A DNA stretch of 64,000 nucleotides from Tissierella sp. (GCF_031460495.1 NZ_JAVKTS010000001.1:682001-746000), one strand, 5' to 3'; positions 1 through 9,272 are shown, counted from the first letter of the stretch. Notes: generated by a model not told the origin, from the letters alone. Numbers and translations: made by a program.

Positions 1-335
1 TTCACAGTTTCAATAAACTTTTCAGCATCGTCCTTCTTTAAACTATCAAAGTATATCATAACTAAAATATTTTCTTCGTCTTCCACCAACATATTGATAT
101 TAGCTTTTAATTCGGGTAAATTGGCCATTCTATCCTTTGGCCATTTTATGTTTTCACCTACTTGAGTCGTACTAGTCCCAGATTTTATTGTGGTTATATC
201 TTTGCCTATATCTACTTGTCCTCCACTTGCACCTTCAATAATTTTTTCTGCTATTTTATCTTCTAATTTCTTTTTGCAGCCAGTTGAAAGTACTGCCAAT
301 ATTACAATTAAAATAACAATTACTTTATTTTTCAA
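1..335 (-). CDS. Putative lipoprotein, C-terminal part beyond the left edge
   Basis: Translating the minus strand from a TTG at 333-335 gives an open frame to the window edge (about 111 codons). It starts with a short charged N-terminus, a hydrophobic core and a lipobox LSTGC (Cys at residue 20), so it is probably exported and lipid-anchored. A strong ribosome binding site (AAGGAGGGG) lies about 5 bases upstream. The visible mature part is hydrophilic (KWPKDRMANLPELKAN) and I recognise no family. It is followed upstream by a DUF4870-like membrane protein gene on the same strand (start of that gene at 736), so the two may be co-transcribed. The 3' end is missing, so the length is unknown. Confidence 0.75.
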   Translation of the reverse strand, partial: MKNKVIVILIVILAVLSTGCKKKLEDKIAEKIIEGASGGQVDIGKDITTIKSGTSTTQVGENIKWPKDRMANLPELKANINMLVEDEENILVMIYFDSLKKDDAEKFIETV

Positions 336-373
336 TTTTAACCCCTCCTTCTATAAGAAACAATAAACAAAGA

Positions 374-736
374 CTATAAACTTATTTGATTTGAATATTT
401 CTCTGCTAAGTCACCAAGTACTGGAAGCTTGAAATGCTCATATTTATATGCCTTTACCATCAGCAATACCCATAGAAGAAAAACAACTAAAGGTAGAATC
501 AATAAAATCATCCAGCCTATAATTGGAACCAATCCAAGTACAAAACTTACTACAAAGATAAATGCTGATAAAAGTATAGATTGCATGGCATGAAATTTGA
601 CAAACTTGCTTTCTTTTTCAAGAGCAAAAAATATTATACCAGTGATGAATCCTAATAGATATGATAATAAGCCAGCAACATTTTCATCCATACCAAGTGA
701 TGATTTTCCTTTGTTACCAATATCATTGTCATTCAC
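374..736 (-). CDS. DUF4870-like small membrane protein
   Basis: A 120-residue protein with a short polar N-terminus, then hydrophobic segments at about residues 22-40, 50-70 and 72-95, with the spacing and the FxxMQS motif typical of the DUF4870 (Tic20-like fold) family: GLLSYLLGFITGIIFF, then KFHAMQS, then a long double hydrophobic stretch ending in VKAYKYE. The family is widespread in Firmicutes; its role is unknown. The start is a GTG with GGAGGG six bases upstream. The gene lies 38 bases upstream of the lipoprotein gene on the same strand. Confidence 0.8.
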   Translation of the reverse strand: MNDNDIGNKGKSSLGMDENVAGLLSYLLGFITGIIFFALEKESKFVKFHAMQSILLSAFIFVVSFVLGLVPIIGWMILLILPLVVFLLWVLLMVKAYKYEHFKLPVLGDLAEKYSNQISL

Positions 737-1023
737 AGTAAACCCTCCTTTTAAATAAACTCAGAATACTATATATTATTTATATTATAGCAATTAGGAC
801 TCCTATAATGTTTTAAAAACTATCCAAAAATTTACAGAATATTGACTTAAAACTAAACTATAAGAATATATTTTAAGGATAAATCAATAAGTATATTAAT
901 TGTCTTTCAATGGCCATAAAGAATAGGTATAATAATAGTAGAGATATTTGCTTTTAAATGTGGTAAAGGAAAAACTCCTACAGAATATAGAGCAAAATCA
1001 AAATTTTAAAATTGAGGTGTCTT

Positions 1024-2145
1024 ATGTGGAAGAGTCATAACAAAAAAATCTTGTTATTTTTATCTTTCTTAATAGCTATTTCTTTAATATTTACATCCTC
1101 TAATATGTTAGCAGAAAAGGATGATTCTACTTCAGAGATTCAACAAAAACTAGATAGTATTTCCCATGAAGAAAGAGAAATTTTAGAATTTCTATTTCTT
1201 CAAGTACAAGAGATCGAAGAAATGGAAAGAGAAAGCATAAGGATTAATGAAGAAATACATATAATGACTAAAGAAATAGATGGTTTAGAAGAGAATATTC
1301 TAAAAGAAGAGACTAAATATGATGAAAACCTAAATGCTTTAGAATCCATATTAAAGTCCTATCAAAGAATGGGTCCCGCTTCTTTTTTAGAGATAATATT
1401 AGATTCCGATAATTTAAATAGTCTTATTCGTCGTATAAATTTAATCAGAGATTTGACTAGAAATACTGGGAATCTATTAGAGGATACAGAGGAAGCTAAG
1501 GAGAGACTCTTAGGTGAAAAGTTAAATTTAGATCAAAAGCTTGAATTACTAGAAGAAAGACAGAAGGCTCTAGAGGAATCTTTGGAGCAGAAGCAAAAGC
1601 TGGTAGCAGAAAAGGAAGCTTATCTTGAATCCCTTGCTGGTGATAAGGACCTATATATGCAACGATTAGAATATGTAGCTATGTTGATGGAAGAAATTAA
1701 GCAAATATTAGCTGATTTTACAAAGGAATTTTCTAGGATTATTCAAGACGGAAATTTACCTATGGATGCAGTTAAAGAAACAATTACATTAAGAGGTGTT
1801 AAAGGAACAATAGATGAAAAGACATTTAACGACATAATTGCCTCATATAAATCTTTACCATATATGGAGATTAGATTTAAAGATGGAGAGATTGAACTTA
1901 ATGCACCAGATAAAAAGCTGTCTTTAGCAGGACAATTTAATATAGTGGATGGACAAACCTTGCAATTTGAGGCTGAAAGAGGGAGCTTTTATGATATGCC
2001 TTTAGAAAAAGGGACTATAGAAGAATTGTTTAAAGAAGGATATTTTATTTTAAATCTTGAACCTTTAATAGGTGGAAATATTATTAAATCTGTGGAAATA
2101 AAAAAAGGATATCTTGAATTGTTAGTATCTATAAAGATATTCTAA
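1024..2145 (+). CDS. Exported or anchored coiled-coil protein (EnvC/PcsB-like) of the FtsEX operon
   Basis: The N-terminus has a hydrophobic segment (residues about 7-28) that is a signal peptide or anchor. Residues about 40-245 form a long coiled coil with the short motif SYQRMGPASFLEIILDS, which resembles the coiled-coil domain of PcsB/EnvC/CwlO-type FtsX partners. The C-terminal third (about 250-373) is a small alpha/beta domain I do not recognise; there is no LytM, NlpC/P60 or CHAP catalytic domain. The gene ends 17 bases before ftsE, so it probably activates or couples to FtsEX at the cell surface. A TTG at 1012 is in frame, but the ATG at 1024 behind GAGGTG looks better. Confidence 0.75.
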   Translation: MWKSHNKKILLFLSFLIAISLIFTSSNMLAEKDDSTSEIQQKLDSISHEEREILEFLFLQVQEIEEMERESIRINEEIHIMTKEIDGLEENILKEETKYDENLNALESILKSYQRMGPASFLEIILDSDNLNSLIRRINLIRDLTRNTGNLLEDTEEAKERLLGEKLNLDQKLELLEERQKALEESLEQKQKLVAEKEAYLESLAGDKDLYMQRLEYVAMLMEEIKQILADFTKEFSRIIQDGNLPMDAVKETITLRGVKGTIDEKTFNDIIASYKSLPYMEIRFKDGEIELNAPDKKLSLAGQFNIVDGQTLQFEAERGSFYDMPLEKGTIEELFKEGYFILNLEPLIGGNIIKSVEIKKGYLELLVSIKIF

Positions 2146-2162
2146 GACTGGGGGAGAGATAA

Positions 2163-2837
2163 ATGATTGAGGCAAAGAATATGTCTTTAATATATGGTGA
2201 TGGCACTGTTGGGTTAAAAGATGTAAATCTAAAGATAGATGCAGGTGATATTGTTTATATTACTGGACCCAGTGGATCAGGTAAAACAAGTTTGTTAAAG
2301 CTTTTTATGGGGATAGAGTATCCTACGATGGGAGAATTAAATATATTAAATTTACCAATTACAAAAGAGCGGTCATCTAAGATTAGGAAATTAAGAAGAA
2401 TAATAGGTCCTGTTTTTCAAGAATTTAAACTAATAAAGGGCAGAACTTCCCTAGAAAATACTATGATAGGCATGAGGTTTATAGGTTTATCAAATAAGCA
2501 AATAAAAGAAGCCTCAATCAATGCATTATGTAGAGTAGGTCTGGAGCATAAAATACATTCATTAGTTGAACATCTTTCCTTTGGAGAGACTCAGAGAGTT
2601 GCCATAGCTAGAGCAGTAGCAAGAAAGCCTGCTATAATATTAGCCGATGAGCCTACAGGGAATCTAGATTTGGATAATGCAATTAACATATTGGAACTAC
2701 TCACTTCTTTTAAGGACAAAGATACTACTGTAATAATAACTACCCATGCTACACATTTGATTTCAGATATAAAAGAGGGGAAATTTATTCAAGTAGATAA
2801 GGGAAGTATTTCTGTAGAAAGCCGAGGTGAGGCTTAA
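2163..2837 (+). CDS. ftsE: Cell-division ABC transporter ATP-binding protein FtsE
   Basis: A 224-residue ABC ATPase with Walker A GPSGSGKT (about 36-43), a Q-loop (FQEFKLI), Walker B IILADEPTGNLD and an H-loop histidine (TTHAT). The signature motif reads LSFGETQR rather than the usual LSGGEQQR. FtsE with FtsX forms the membrane complex that transmits ATP hydrolysis to peptidoglycan hydrolases outside the cell during division or elongation. It is assigned to FtsE rather than a general MacB/LolD exporter because an FtsX gene follows directly (stop and start codons adjoin at 2837/2838) and a coiled-coil partner precedes. Confidence 0.85.
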   Translation: MIEAKNMSLIYGDGTVGLKDVNLKIDAGDIVYITGPSGSGKTSLLKLFMGIEYPTMGELNILNLPITKERSSKIRKLRRIIGPVFQEFKLIKGRTSLENTMIGMRFIGLSNKQIKEASINALCRVGLEHKIHSLVEHLSFGETQRVAIARAVARKPAIILADEPTGNLDLDNAINILELLTSFKDKDTTVIITTHATHLISDIKEGKFIQVDKGSISVESRGEA

Positions 2838-3725
2838 ATGCGAAACTTTTTTTATAATATAGGATATTTTTTGAAAGAGGCTAAGACTATATTTCGGGTA
2901 GATTTATTATCAAATATCTTTTCTGTTTTCAGTATTGGGCTTATATTTTTCATACTCTCCATGATTTTCTCTGGTTTGTGGATAAGCAACCAAGTTGTAG
3001 AAGTTTTGCAGAGAGAGGCAGAGCTTAATGTATATTATGATGAGAATATTGGCGATTTAGAGATTGGAAAACTAATAGAGGATATAGGACAGATACCCGG
3101 TGTAAGACAGGTTAATCTAGTAAAGGAAGACGAATCATATAACAGAATGGTTGGAATCTTAGGAAAAGAAGCCAGTATATTGAAGCTATTTGATGATAAT
3201 CCATTTACAGCATTTGTAGAGATGAAAATTGACTTAAATGAAATAGATAATATATTGGAGAAATTAGACACTGTAGATAATATGGAATATGTGAGAGATA
3301 ACAAGGAAGTAATTGATAAGTTGCAAAATATAGTATTAATCCTTAAGGTCTTGGGAGTTTTATTTATGACAGCCGTAGGAATTTCTACTTTAGTAGTAGT
3401 TTCTCATATTATTAGACAGGGAATATATAATAATAGGGAGCAAATCAACACATTGAAGCTCTTAGGAGCACCAGATGGATTTATTGGATTTCCATTTTTA
3501 CTTGAAGGCTTATTTTTGACCATAGGGGGAGGAATTTTAGCATCAGCATTAATATCATTTATTATTTATTATGGATTTAGGCAAATGGGAGGGGGAATTC
3601 CATTTATTCCTTTACCACCAGCAGAGGATTTAATATATATGATGATAATATTAATAATGGGTATCAGTGGAATATTAGGGATTGTTGGAAGCTTATTTGG
3701 ATTAGCATCAGCTAAGAGTAAATAA
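2838..3725 (+). CDS. ftsX: Cell-division protein FtsX (permease-like)
   Basis: A 295-residue membrane protein with the FtsX layout: one TM (about 22-45), an extracellular domain (about 55-160) containing NVYYDENIGDLEIGKL and FTAFVEMK, then three TMs (about 165-190, 215-245, 262-290). The loop ILRQGIYNNREQINTLKLLGAP matches the conserved cytoplasmic loop of the FtsX family (typically RxxIxTMKLVGAT). It works with FtsE and probably with the coiled-coil protein upstream. It starts immediately at the ftsE stop. The length is normal for Firmicute FtsX. Confidence 0.9.
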   Translation: MRNFFYNIGYFLKEAKTIFRVDLLSNIFSVFSIGLIFFILSMIFSGLWISNQVVEVLQREAELNVYYDENIGDLEIGKLIEDIGQIPGVRQVNLVKEDESYNRMVGILGKEASILKLFDDNPFTAFVEMKIDLNEIDNILEKLDTVDNMEYVRDNKEVIDKLQNIVLILKVLGVLFMTAVGISTLVVVSHIIRQGIYNNREQINTLKLLGAPDGFIGFPFLLEGLFLTIGGGILASALISFIIYYGFRQMGGGIPFIPLPPAEDLIYMMIILIMGISGILGIVGSLFGLASAKSK

Positions 3726-3828
3726 TTATGCTAATGCTATACAAGATTTAGTTTTTTGAATATTATAGTCTTAAAGAATATATTTCTAGGAAAAGGAGTT
3801 GAAAAGCAGGATAATATCCTGTATTAAT

Positions 3829-4917
3829 ATGAACATTGGATTAATTGGTCTACCATCTGTAGGTAAAACTAGCTTATTTAATCTTTTAACAGGCTCGAGT
3901 ATAGAAATAACGGGATTTTCTCAAGGAAAAATAGATGCTAATCTAGGTATTGCAAAGATTCCTGATGAGAGAATAGATTTTTTATCAGATTTATATCAAT
4001 CAAAGAAAACAACCTATGCAACAATAGAGGTAATTGATGTACCTGGCCTTGTAAAAGGCTCCTCCACTGGGAAAGGTGTGGGTAATCAATTTTTGGATAA
4101 TATTAGAAAGGCAGATGTTCTAGTTCATGTACTTAGAGTATTTGAAAATGACAATGTAATCCATGTTGATGGAGATATAGATCCTAAGAGAGATATAGAA
4201 ACAATAAATCTAGAATTACTATTTGCAGACTTGGCAGTTATTGAAAATCGAATAGATCGTATAGAAACATCTAAAAAATCCACAAAGGAAAACCAAGAAG
4301 AACTAGAAGTATTGAAGAAATGTAGAGAAGGATTGGAAAGTGGTCTTTTAATACACAATATAGATCTTAGCCATGAGGAAAAGGAAACTCTAAAGACATT
4401 CCAATTTTTATCTGAAAAACCAATTATATTGGTAGCTAATATAGATGAAAATCAATTGATGAACAAGGACTATTCTGGAAAAAAGCCACTAAATGAACTT
4501 GCACAAAGTGTAAATACACCTTTGATTGAACTTTGCATCAAAACTGAGCTAGAGATAACTGAGTTAGATCCGGAAGATAGAGAAATGTTCATAGAAGAAT
4601 TAGGAATTACAGAATCGGGTATTGATGTATTAGCAAAAACTGCCTATGAATATCTAGGTCTAATATCATTCCTTACTGCAGGAAAAGATGAGGTAAGAGC
4701 TTGGACAATAAAGAAAGATACCATAGCCAAGGTAGCTGCTGGAAAAATACACTCAGATATAGAAAAAGGATTTATTAGGGCAGAAGTGTGTAAGTTTGTT
4801 CATTTGAAGGAATATGGTTCCATGGTAAAAGCTAAAGAAAAGGGTCTAGTGACTTTAGAAGGTAAGGAATATATTGTGGATGACGGAGATATAATTGAGT
4901 ATAGATTTAATGTATAA
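3829..4917 (+). CDS. ychF: Redox-regulated ATPase YchF (OLA1 family)
   Basis: A P-loop NTPase starting NIGLIGLPSVGKTSLFN, with DVPGL (G3) and NIDE in place of the GTP-specific NKxD, the hallmark that makes YchF prefer ATP. The C-terminus carries the TGS-like/DUF933 end: AWTIKKDT, AAGKIHSDIEKGFIRAEV, and DGDIIEYRFNV. YchF associates with ribosomes and stress responses. The ATG at 3829 places the P-loop at the usual distance. It has no good ribosome binding site directly upstream: GGAG at 3795-3798 is 30 bases away, with a 15-base hairpin between. An in-frame TTG at 3799 abuts GGAG too closely. Confidence 0.9.
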   Translation: MNIGLIGLPSVGKTSLFNLLTGSSIEITGFSQGKIDANLGIAKIPDERIDFLSDLYQSKKTTYATIEVIDVPGLVKGSSTGKGVGNQFLDNIRKADVLVHVLRVFENDNVIHVDGDIDPKRDIETINLELLFADLAVIENRIDRIETSKKSTKENQEELEVLKKCREGLESGLLIHNIDLSHEEKETLKTFQFLSEKPIILVANIDENQLMNKDYSGKKPLNELAQSVNTPLIELCIKTELEITELDPEDREMFIEELGITESGIDVLAKTAYEYLGLISFLTAGKDEVRAWTIKKDTIAKVAAGKIHSDIEKGFIRAEVCKFVHLKEYGSMVKAKEKGLVTLEGKEYIVDDGDIIEYRFNV

Positions 4918-4947
4918 GTTATAGATTAGATGAAAGAAGGGATTAAA

Positions 4948-5445
4948 ATGGGAAAATATAAATATAATATGGAAGAACTGCATGTGATGACAATAGATAT
5001 GTTGAAAAAAAGAGGGGTAGTGTTGGAGGATATTGGAAAACTAGTAATGATGCTGCAAGGAAAGTATTATCCGGACCTTACTATGGAGGTTTGCTTAGAT
5101 AATATAAAATCGGTTCTTGCAAAAAGAGAAACAATTCATGCTATATTAACAGGGATTGCATTAGACGAAATAGCTGAGAAAAAAGGATTACCAGAGCCCC
5201 TTCAAAGTATAGTAGAATCAGATGAAGGATTATTTGGTATTGATGAGATAATTCCATTATCCATAGTCAATGTATATGGATCAATAGGATTGACTAATTA
5301 TGGATATTTAGATAAGGAAAAGATAGGAATATTAAAAGAGTTAGATGAAATGAAAGGCGGAAAGGTGCATACCTTCTTAGATGACTTAGTAGCTGCAATC
5401 GCAGCTGCATCAGCCAGTAGAATAGCTCATTCAAGAGTTGATTAA
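4948..5445 (+). CDS. pgpA: Phosphatidylglycerophosphatase A-family protein (YutG-like)
   Basis: A 165-residue protein of the PgpA/YutG fold. It contains the long helical N-terminal half (DMLKKRGVVLEDIGKLVMMLQ) and the terminal motif TFLDDLVAAIAAASASRIAHSR, where FLDDLVAA matches the conserved FxDDxxAG region of the family. PgpA removes phosphate from phosphatidylglycerophosphate in phospholipid synthesis; the Firmicute YutG branch is soluble and its substrate is less certain. The start at 4948 is preferred over 4930 because GAAGGG lies 6 bases upstream. It follows ychF by 30 bases and ends at a strong bidirectional terminator. Confidence 0.75.
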   Translation: MGKYKYNMEELHVMTIDMLKKRGVVLEDIGKLVMMLQGKYYPDLTMEVCLDNIKSVLAKRETIHAILTGIALDEIAEKKGLPEPLQSIVESDEGLFGIDEIIPLSIVNVYGSIGLTNYGYLDKEKIGILKELDEMKGGKVHTFLDDLVAAIAAASASRIAHSRVD

Positions 5446-5450
5446 GATAT

Positions 5451-5480
5451 AAGAAGCTTCGAAGAAATTCGAAGCTTCTT
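5451..5480. terminator. Bidirectional rho-independent terminator
   Basis: Perfect 13-bp inverted repeat (AAGAAGCTTCGAA / TTCGAAGCTTCTT) around a GAAA loop, between the convergent pgpA and M20 peptidase genes. Confidence 0.85.
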
Positions 5481-5494
5481 TGTTGCATATTTTC

Positions 5495-6601
5495 CTATAT
5501 ACTTTCAATTATTGCAGAGACTAGTTCTGCAGTTTTAATTATATCTTTTGTAGCTATATATTCATCTACACTATGGGCGTTGAACATACCAATACCGAGG
5601 GTAGCAGCCTTTAAGCCCTTACCATTAAAGATATTTGTATCAGATCCACCACCAGTAGGCTTTGGCATATAAGGGATATCAACTTTGTTCATAGCCTTTT
5701 CAATTATCTTTAATATAGCTTCATCATTAGCTAATTTAAAAGTAGGATAAGAATTTTCTACAACTATATCTACCTTAGCATCAAAATCCTTAGCTGCTTT
5801 AGATAAAGTATATACCATATGCTTTACTTGATTATTTAATTTTTCCTCAACTAAGCTACGGGATTCAAATTCTACCTCTACATAATCAGCTACAATATTA
5901 GTTGCTAGACCGCCTTTAATTGTACCAACATTGGCAGTTGTTTCCTCATCAATTCTAAGGAGATTCATGTTATCTATTGCCCTAGCAGCAACTTGTATAG
6001 CACTAATTCCTTTTTCAGGGCTAAGTCCTGCATGGGCAGCTTTTCCATGGATTTTAGCGTGGATTTGAGTTTGAGCTGGGCCTTGGACATTTACTCCACC
6101 TATTTCTCCACTAGCATCTAAAACAAAAGCCATCTTGGATTTAAGTCTAGAGTAATCTAGGTATTTGGATCCGTATAGACCAACTTCCTCACAAATAGTG
6201 AATACCACTTCTATATCACCGTGAGCTATATTATTTTCTTTAATATGTCTAATGCCTTCTAATATGGCAACTATTCCAGCCTTATCATCAGCAGAAAGAA
6301 TAGTATTCCCCTTAGATTTAATAATTCCATCTTCAATAATAGGTTCAATATTTTCACATGGAGTTACAGTATCCATATGGGCACAAAACATTATAGGCTC
6401 TACATTTTTATTTCCTTTTAAATATCCAATGAGATTACCAGTATCAGAATTTGCCTTAACACCAGAATCATCAACAATTACTTCAAAACCTATTTTCTCT
6501 AAGTCTTCTTTTAATACCTTAGCAAAATTACCTTCCTTATAACTTGGGCTTTCTATTCTTATATAATCTAAAAACTGTGATATAATACGATCTTTATTCA
6601 T
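5495..6601 (-). CDS. M20 family peptidase, PepT-like (tripeptidase T-like)
   Basis: A 368-residue zinc hydrolase of the M20 family. Metal-site motifs in order: CAHMDTV (about 74-80), LSADDKAG (about 103-110), CEEVGLYG (about 137-144), VLDASG (about 159-164) and a late GGGSDTN. The dimerisation domain contains the IHGKAAHAG motif. The M20 PepT-like subfamily cleaves short peptides from the N-terminus in the cytoplasm. The start codon at 6601 sits behind GAGGAGGG. It is a stand-alone gene ending at the shared terminator with pgpA. Confidence 0.85.
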   Translation of the reverse strand: MNKDRIISQFLDYIRIESPSYKEGNFAKVLKEDLEKIGFEVIVDDSGVKANSDTGNLIGYLKGNKNVEPIMFCAHMDTVTPCENIEPIIEDGIIKSKGNTILSADDKAGIVAILEGIRHIKENNIAHGDIEVVFTICEEVGLYGSKYLDYSRLKSKMAFVLDASGEIGGVNVQGPAQTQIHAKIHGKAAHAGLSPEKGISAIQVAARAIDNMNLLRIDEETTANVGTIKGGLATNIVADYVEVEFESRSLVEEKLNNQVKHMVYTLSKAAKDFDAKVDIVVENSYPTFKLANDEAILKIIEKAMNKVDIPYMPKPTGGGSDTNIFNGKGLKAATLGIGMFNAHSVDEYIATKDIIKTAELVSAIIESI

Positions 6602-6782
6602 ATATTTCCCTCCTCGAAATAGTTCAATAAATAAATCATACTACAATTAACTATTGATTTCAAATGAAATATAAGGGATAATAGGGGAGGGGGGTATATA
6701 GGAGATTTTTTATGAGAATTTGGGGTAAATAATTGTAAGGGGAATATATTAATATTAGTATAAATTATTAGGAGTTGGTAAT

Positions 6783-7478
6783 ATGAACTGGATAAATGTT
6801 TCAGTGTCAGCAGCATTTGGAGCAGGATTTCTATCCTTCTTTTCGCCTTGTATACTTCCATTAATTCCAGCCTACATTATGTATATAACTGGTACTAATA
6901 TGGAAGACGAACTTGAGAAAAAAAGATTATTTGCATTAACTAGGACCATGGGGTTTGTAATTGGATTTACAATTGTTTTTATGATAATGGGTACATCAGC
7001 CAGTTTCATAGGAAAACTTTTCATTAGAAATAAAGATTTATTTTCCAAAATTAGTGGAATTATAATAATTATCTTTGGACTAAATATGATGGGTATCATA
7101 AAATTAAGATTTTTAAATATAAGTAGAAGAATAAAAGCACCAAAGAAAATCACTTCTTGGTTTAGTTCAATTTTAATGGGAATGGCTTTTGCGGCTGGAT
7201 GGACTCCCTGCTTTGGACCTATACTCGGAGCTATATTAATGCATGCAGGAGGGTCTGGTACAGTTTCTAAGGGAGTGTATCTATTGTTAATTTACTCATT
7301 AGGAATGGCAATACCTTTTATATTAACTGCATTATTTATCAATGCATTTACAAGATTTATGGATAAGGCAGAGAAGTTCATAAAGTATATTCCAATAATT
7401 GGTGGATTACTTATGGTCATATTTGGTATTCTAATATATTTTGACAAGATGATGAGAATTAGTAATTTTTTACTATAG
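6783..7478 (+). CDS. ccdA: CcdA-type thiol-disulfide membrane transporter
   Basis: A 231-residue polytopic protein with about six TMs. It carries the two family signatures: FFSPCILPLIPAY near the N-terminus and AAGWTPCFGPILGAI in the middle, whose cysteines pass electrons from cytoplasmic thioredoxin across the membrane. The next gene, 17 bases downstream, encodes an exported TlpA-like thioredoxin, the natural acceptor. Together they reduce extracytoplasmic disulfides; in an anaerobe without obvious cytochrome c genes here, repair of surface proteins is a likely role (inference). Confidence 0.9.
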   Translation: MNWINVSVSAAFGAGFLSFFSPCILPLIPAYIMYITGTNMEDELEKKRLFALTRTMGFVIGFTIVFMIMGTSASFIGKLFIRNKDLFSKISGIIIIIFGLNMMGIIKLRFLNISRRIKAPKKITSWFSSILMGMAFAAGWTPCFGPILGAILMHAGGSGTVSKGVYLLLIYSLGMAIPFILTALFINAFTRFMDKAEKFIKYIPIIGGLLMVIFGILIYFDKMMRISNFLL

Positions 7479-7495
7479 CAAAGGAGATGTAAATA

Positions 7496-8092
7496 ATGAA
7501 GAAGATTATATTGATAATATTAGTAATTTCAATGTTTATTACAGGATGTACAAGTGGCGTCAAGGACAATAAGGATGAGGCAAGTGTGCCTAAAGACAAT
7601 CTAAGTGAAGAAAAGATTGATGATACAACAAATTCTGTGGCTGAAGAAGTAGAATCTGAAGAAGAAATTGAAATAGCTTCTGGAAAGCAATCTCCTGATT
7701 TTACTCTTAAAAACCTAGAGGGAGAAGATGTATCACTCTCAGATTTTAGGGGAAAAATAGTTCTAATTAATTTCTGGGCAACCTGGTGTAGTTGGTGTGA
7801 TGTAGAAATGCCAGATCTTCAAAAATTAGATGATGAAAATGATGATTTAGTTGTATTAGCAGTTAATGTAATGGAAGATAAGGACACTGTTAAAAAGTAT
7901 ATGGAAGATGGAGGCTATAGCTTTGAAGTAGTCTTCGATGAAGAAGGTGAAATAGCCACTACTTACTTAGTAAATGGCCTACCTAACTCATATTTTGTAG
8001 ACGAAGAAGGCATTCTACTAGGGGGAGTACCAGGCATGATGACTTATGAGCAAATGGTAGAAATATTAGAAAACATTCGAGAAGGAAAATAA
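7496..8092 (+). CDS. TlpA/ResA-like thioredoxin-fold lipoprotein
   Basis: A 198-residue protein with a lipoprotein signal (LITGC, Cys about 18), an acidic low-complexity linker (about 20-60), and a thioredoxin-like domain (about 64-195). The active site is WATWCSWCDVEMP (CxxC = CSWC) and the domain has the TlpA features PDFTLKNLEGEDVSLSDFRGK and YLVNGLPNSYFVD (cis-Pro region). It should sit outside the membrane and be reduced by the CcdA protein encoded just upstream. It ends before a strong bidirectional terminator. Confidence 0.9.
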   Translation: MKKIILIILVISMFITGCTSGVKDNKDEASVPKDNLSEEKIDDTTNSVAEEVESEEEIEIASGKQSPDFTLKNLEGEDVSLSDFRGKIVLINFWATWCSWCDVEMPDLQKLDDENDDLVVLAVNVMEDKDTVKKYMEDGGYSFEVVFDEEGEIATTYLVNGLPNSYFVDEEGILLGGVPGMMTYEQMVEILENIREGK

Positions 8093-8127
8093 GTGAGAAC
8101 AAGAGGAATATAGATTACTAAATATTA

Positions 8128-8170
8128 AAAGTGATGCAATAGGAGTTGACTCTATTGCATCACTTTTTTT
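8128..8170. terminator. Bidirectional rho-independent terminator
   Basis: 15-bp stem AAAGTGATGCAATAG paired with CTATTGCATCACTTT, followed by a T run; lies between the convergent tlpA-like gene and the ABC exporter operon. Confidence 0.85.
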
Positions 8171-9272
8171 ACTTCCTAACAAAATCCTTCAATTTATAAC
8201 TTCCAGCTGTAAATAATGCTAATATCATCAATAGTACAATAAATACATTTGGGAAGATAAGAGATTTTTCTAAGCTATCAAAAATCCAATATTGTGGAGC
8301 AAACTTACCTAAGTTTTTTATAAATTGAGGAACATTTTGATATATTCCATCTTGAGCAAACATAGATAGAAATAAAGTTAACATAGCAATCAAAGCTGTA
8401 ATCAAAGAAGCTGAGCCTTCATTATTGAAAATCCTTGTCATAGCTAAAGATAAAGTAATAGAGAACAAACCAGCTAATGAAATATTTATGAGGATAATTG
8501 GTAGATTAACTATATCGTATCCAAGGGCTATTGATCCTAATAACACAATTAACATATCCCCTGCTACTTGAAAGATTAATTGTGAAAGGGCTAGGCTTCC
8601 TAGAATGACAGAGCTTTTATTGGGCGTTGTTATAGCTCTTGAAATAACATTTTTTTTCTTATATTCCATCAGCTGTGTAACAATTGTGGAAGAACCAAGA
8701 ATAGTAAAATATATTAACATCATAGTGGATAGATGCAGATCACCTGTTACAACCTTATTATTTCTTTCAAACAGAGTTTTAGTTTTAAGAATATATAAAT
8801 CATTTTTGCTGGATATAAGCCCTTTATCAATTAGTATCTTTTCCTTGATGAATTCATTTATCTTATTATTAATTTCCATTTCCAATGGAATAGTCACATT
8901 TCCTTCTTCTCTTTTATAGGACTCAATAATTGGTTTCTCGTAATTGTTGATTTTTTCAGTAAAATCTGCTGGAATATTGTAGACTACAGCCACTTCATTG
9001 CTTTCTAGTAGATTTAGTGCTTTATCTTTTTCATTTTGGAAAATCCATTGTGATTGGGCTGGGAAGGATAATTCTTCCCATAAATCACCCTGATCCTCAA
9101 TATTATAGGCTACCTTCACATTAGATGATGTACTGGAACTGTGGATATCCCCACTTTCTAGAAAATGAACAAATAAAATTACGGCAATGGGCAGTATAAG
9201 AGAAAGTGCAACATTGACGGGATTTCTTAGCATTCGTTTAATATTTACTATAATAAGTTGAATCAGATTCAT
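8169..9272 (-). CDS. ABC-2 type transporter permease (second of two)
   Basis: A 367-residue membrane protein with the ABC-2 exporter layout: one N-terminal TM (about 13-37), a large extracytoplasmic domain (about 45-175), then about five TMs. The C-terminal part ends with APQYWIFDSLEKS, a typical ABC-2 motif before the last helix. It overlaps the preceding permease gene by 4 bases (ATGA), so the two are translationally coupled and probably form a heterodimer. Substrate unknown; regulation by the adjacent NarL-type two-component system suggests an antimicrobial or lipid stress export role (inference). Confidence 0.85.
   Translation of the reverse strand: MNLIQLIIVNIKRMLRNPVNVALSLILPIAVILFVHFLESGDIHSSSTSSNVKVAYNIEDQGDLWEELSFPAQSQWIFQNEKDKALNLLESNEVAVVYNIPADFTEKINNYEKPIIESYKREEGNVTIPLEMEINNKINEFIKEKILIDKGLISSKNDLYILKTKTLFERNNKVVTGDLHLSTMMLIYFTILGSSTIVTQLMEYKKKNVISRAITTPNKSSVILGSLALSQLIFQVAGDMLIVLLGSIALGYDIVNLPIILINISLAGLFSITLSLAMTRIFNNEGSASLITALIAMLTLFLSMFAQDGIYQNVPQFIKNLGKFAPQYWIFDSLEKSLIFPNVFIVLLMILALFTAGSYKLKDFVRK

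Noticed and set aside
6598-6861. Minus-strand ORF of 87 residues upstream of ccdA
   Set aside because: It starts inside ccdA, has no ribosome binding site and encodes a low-complexity sequence.
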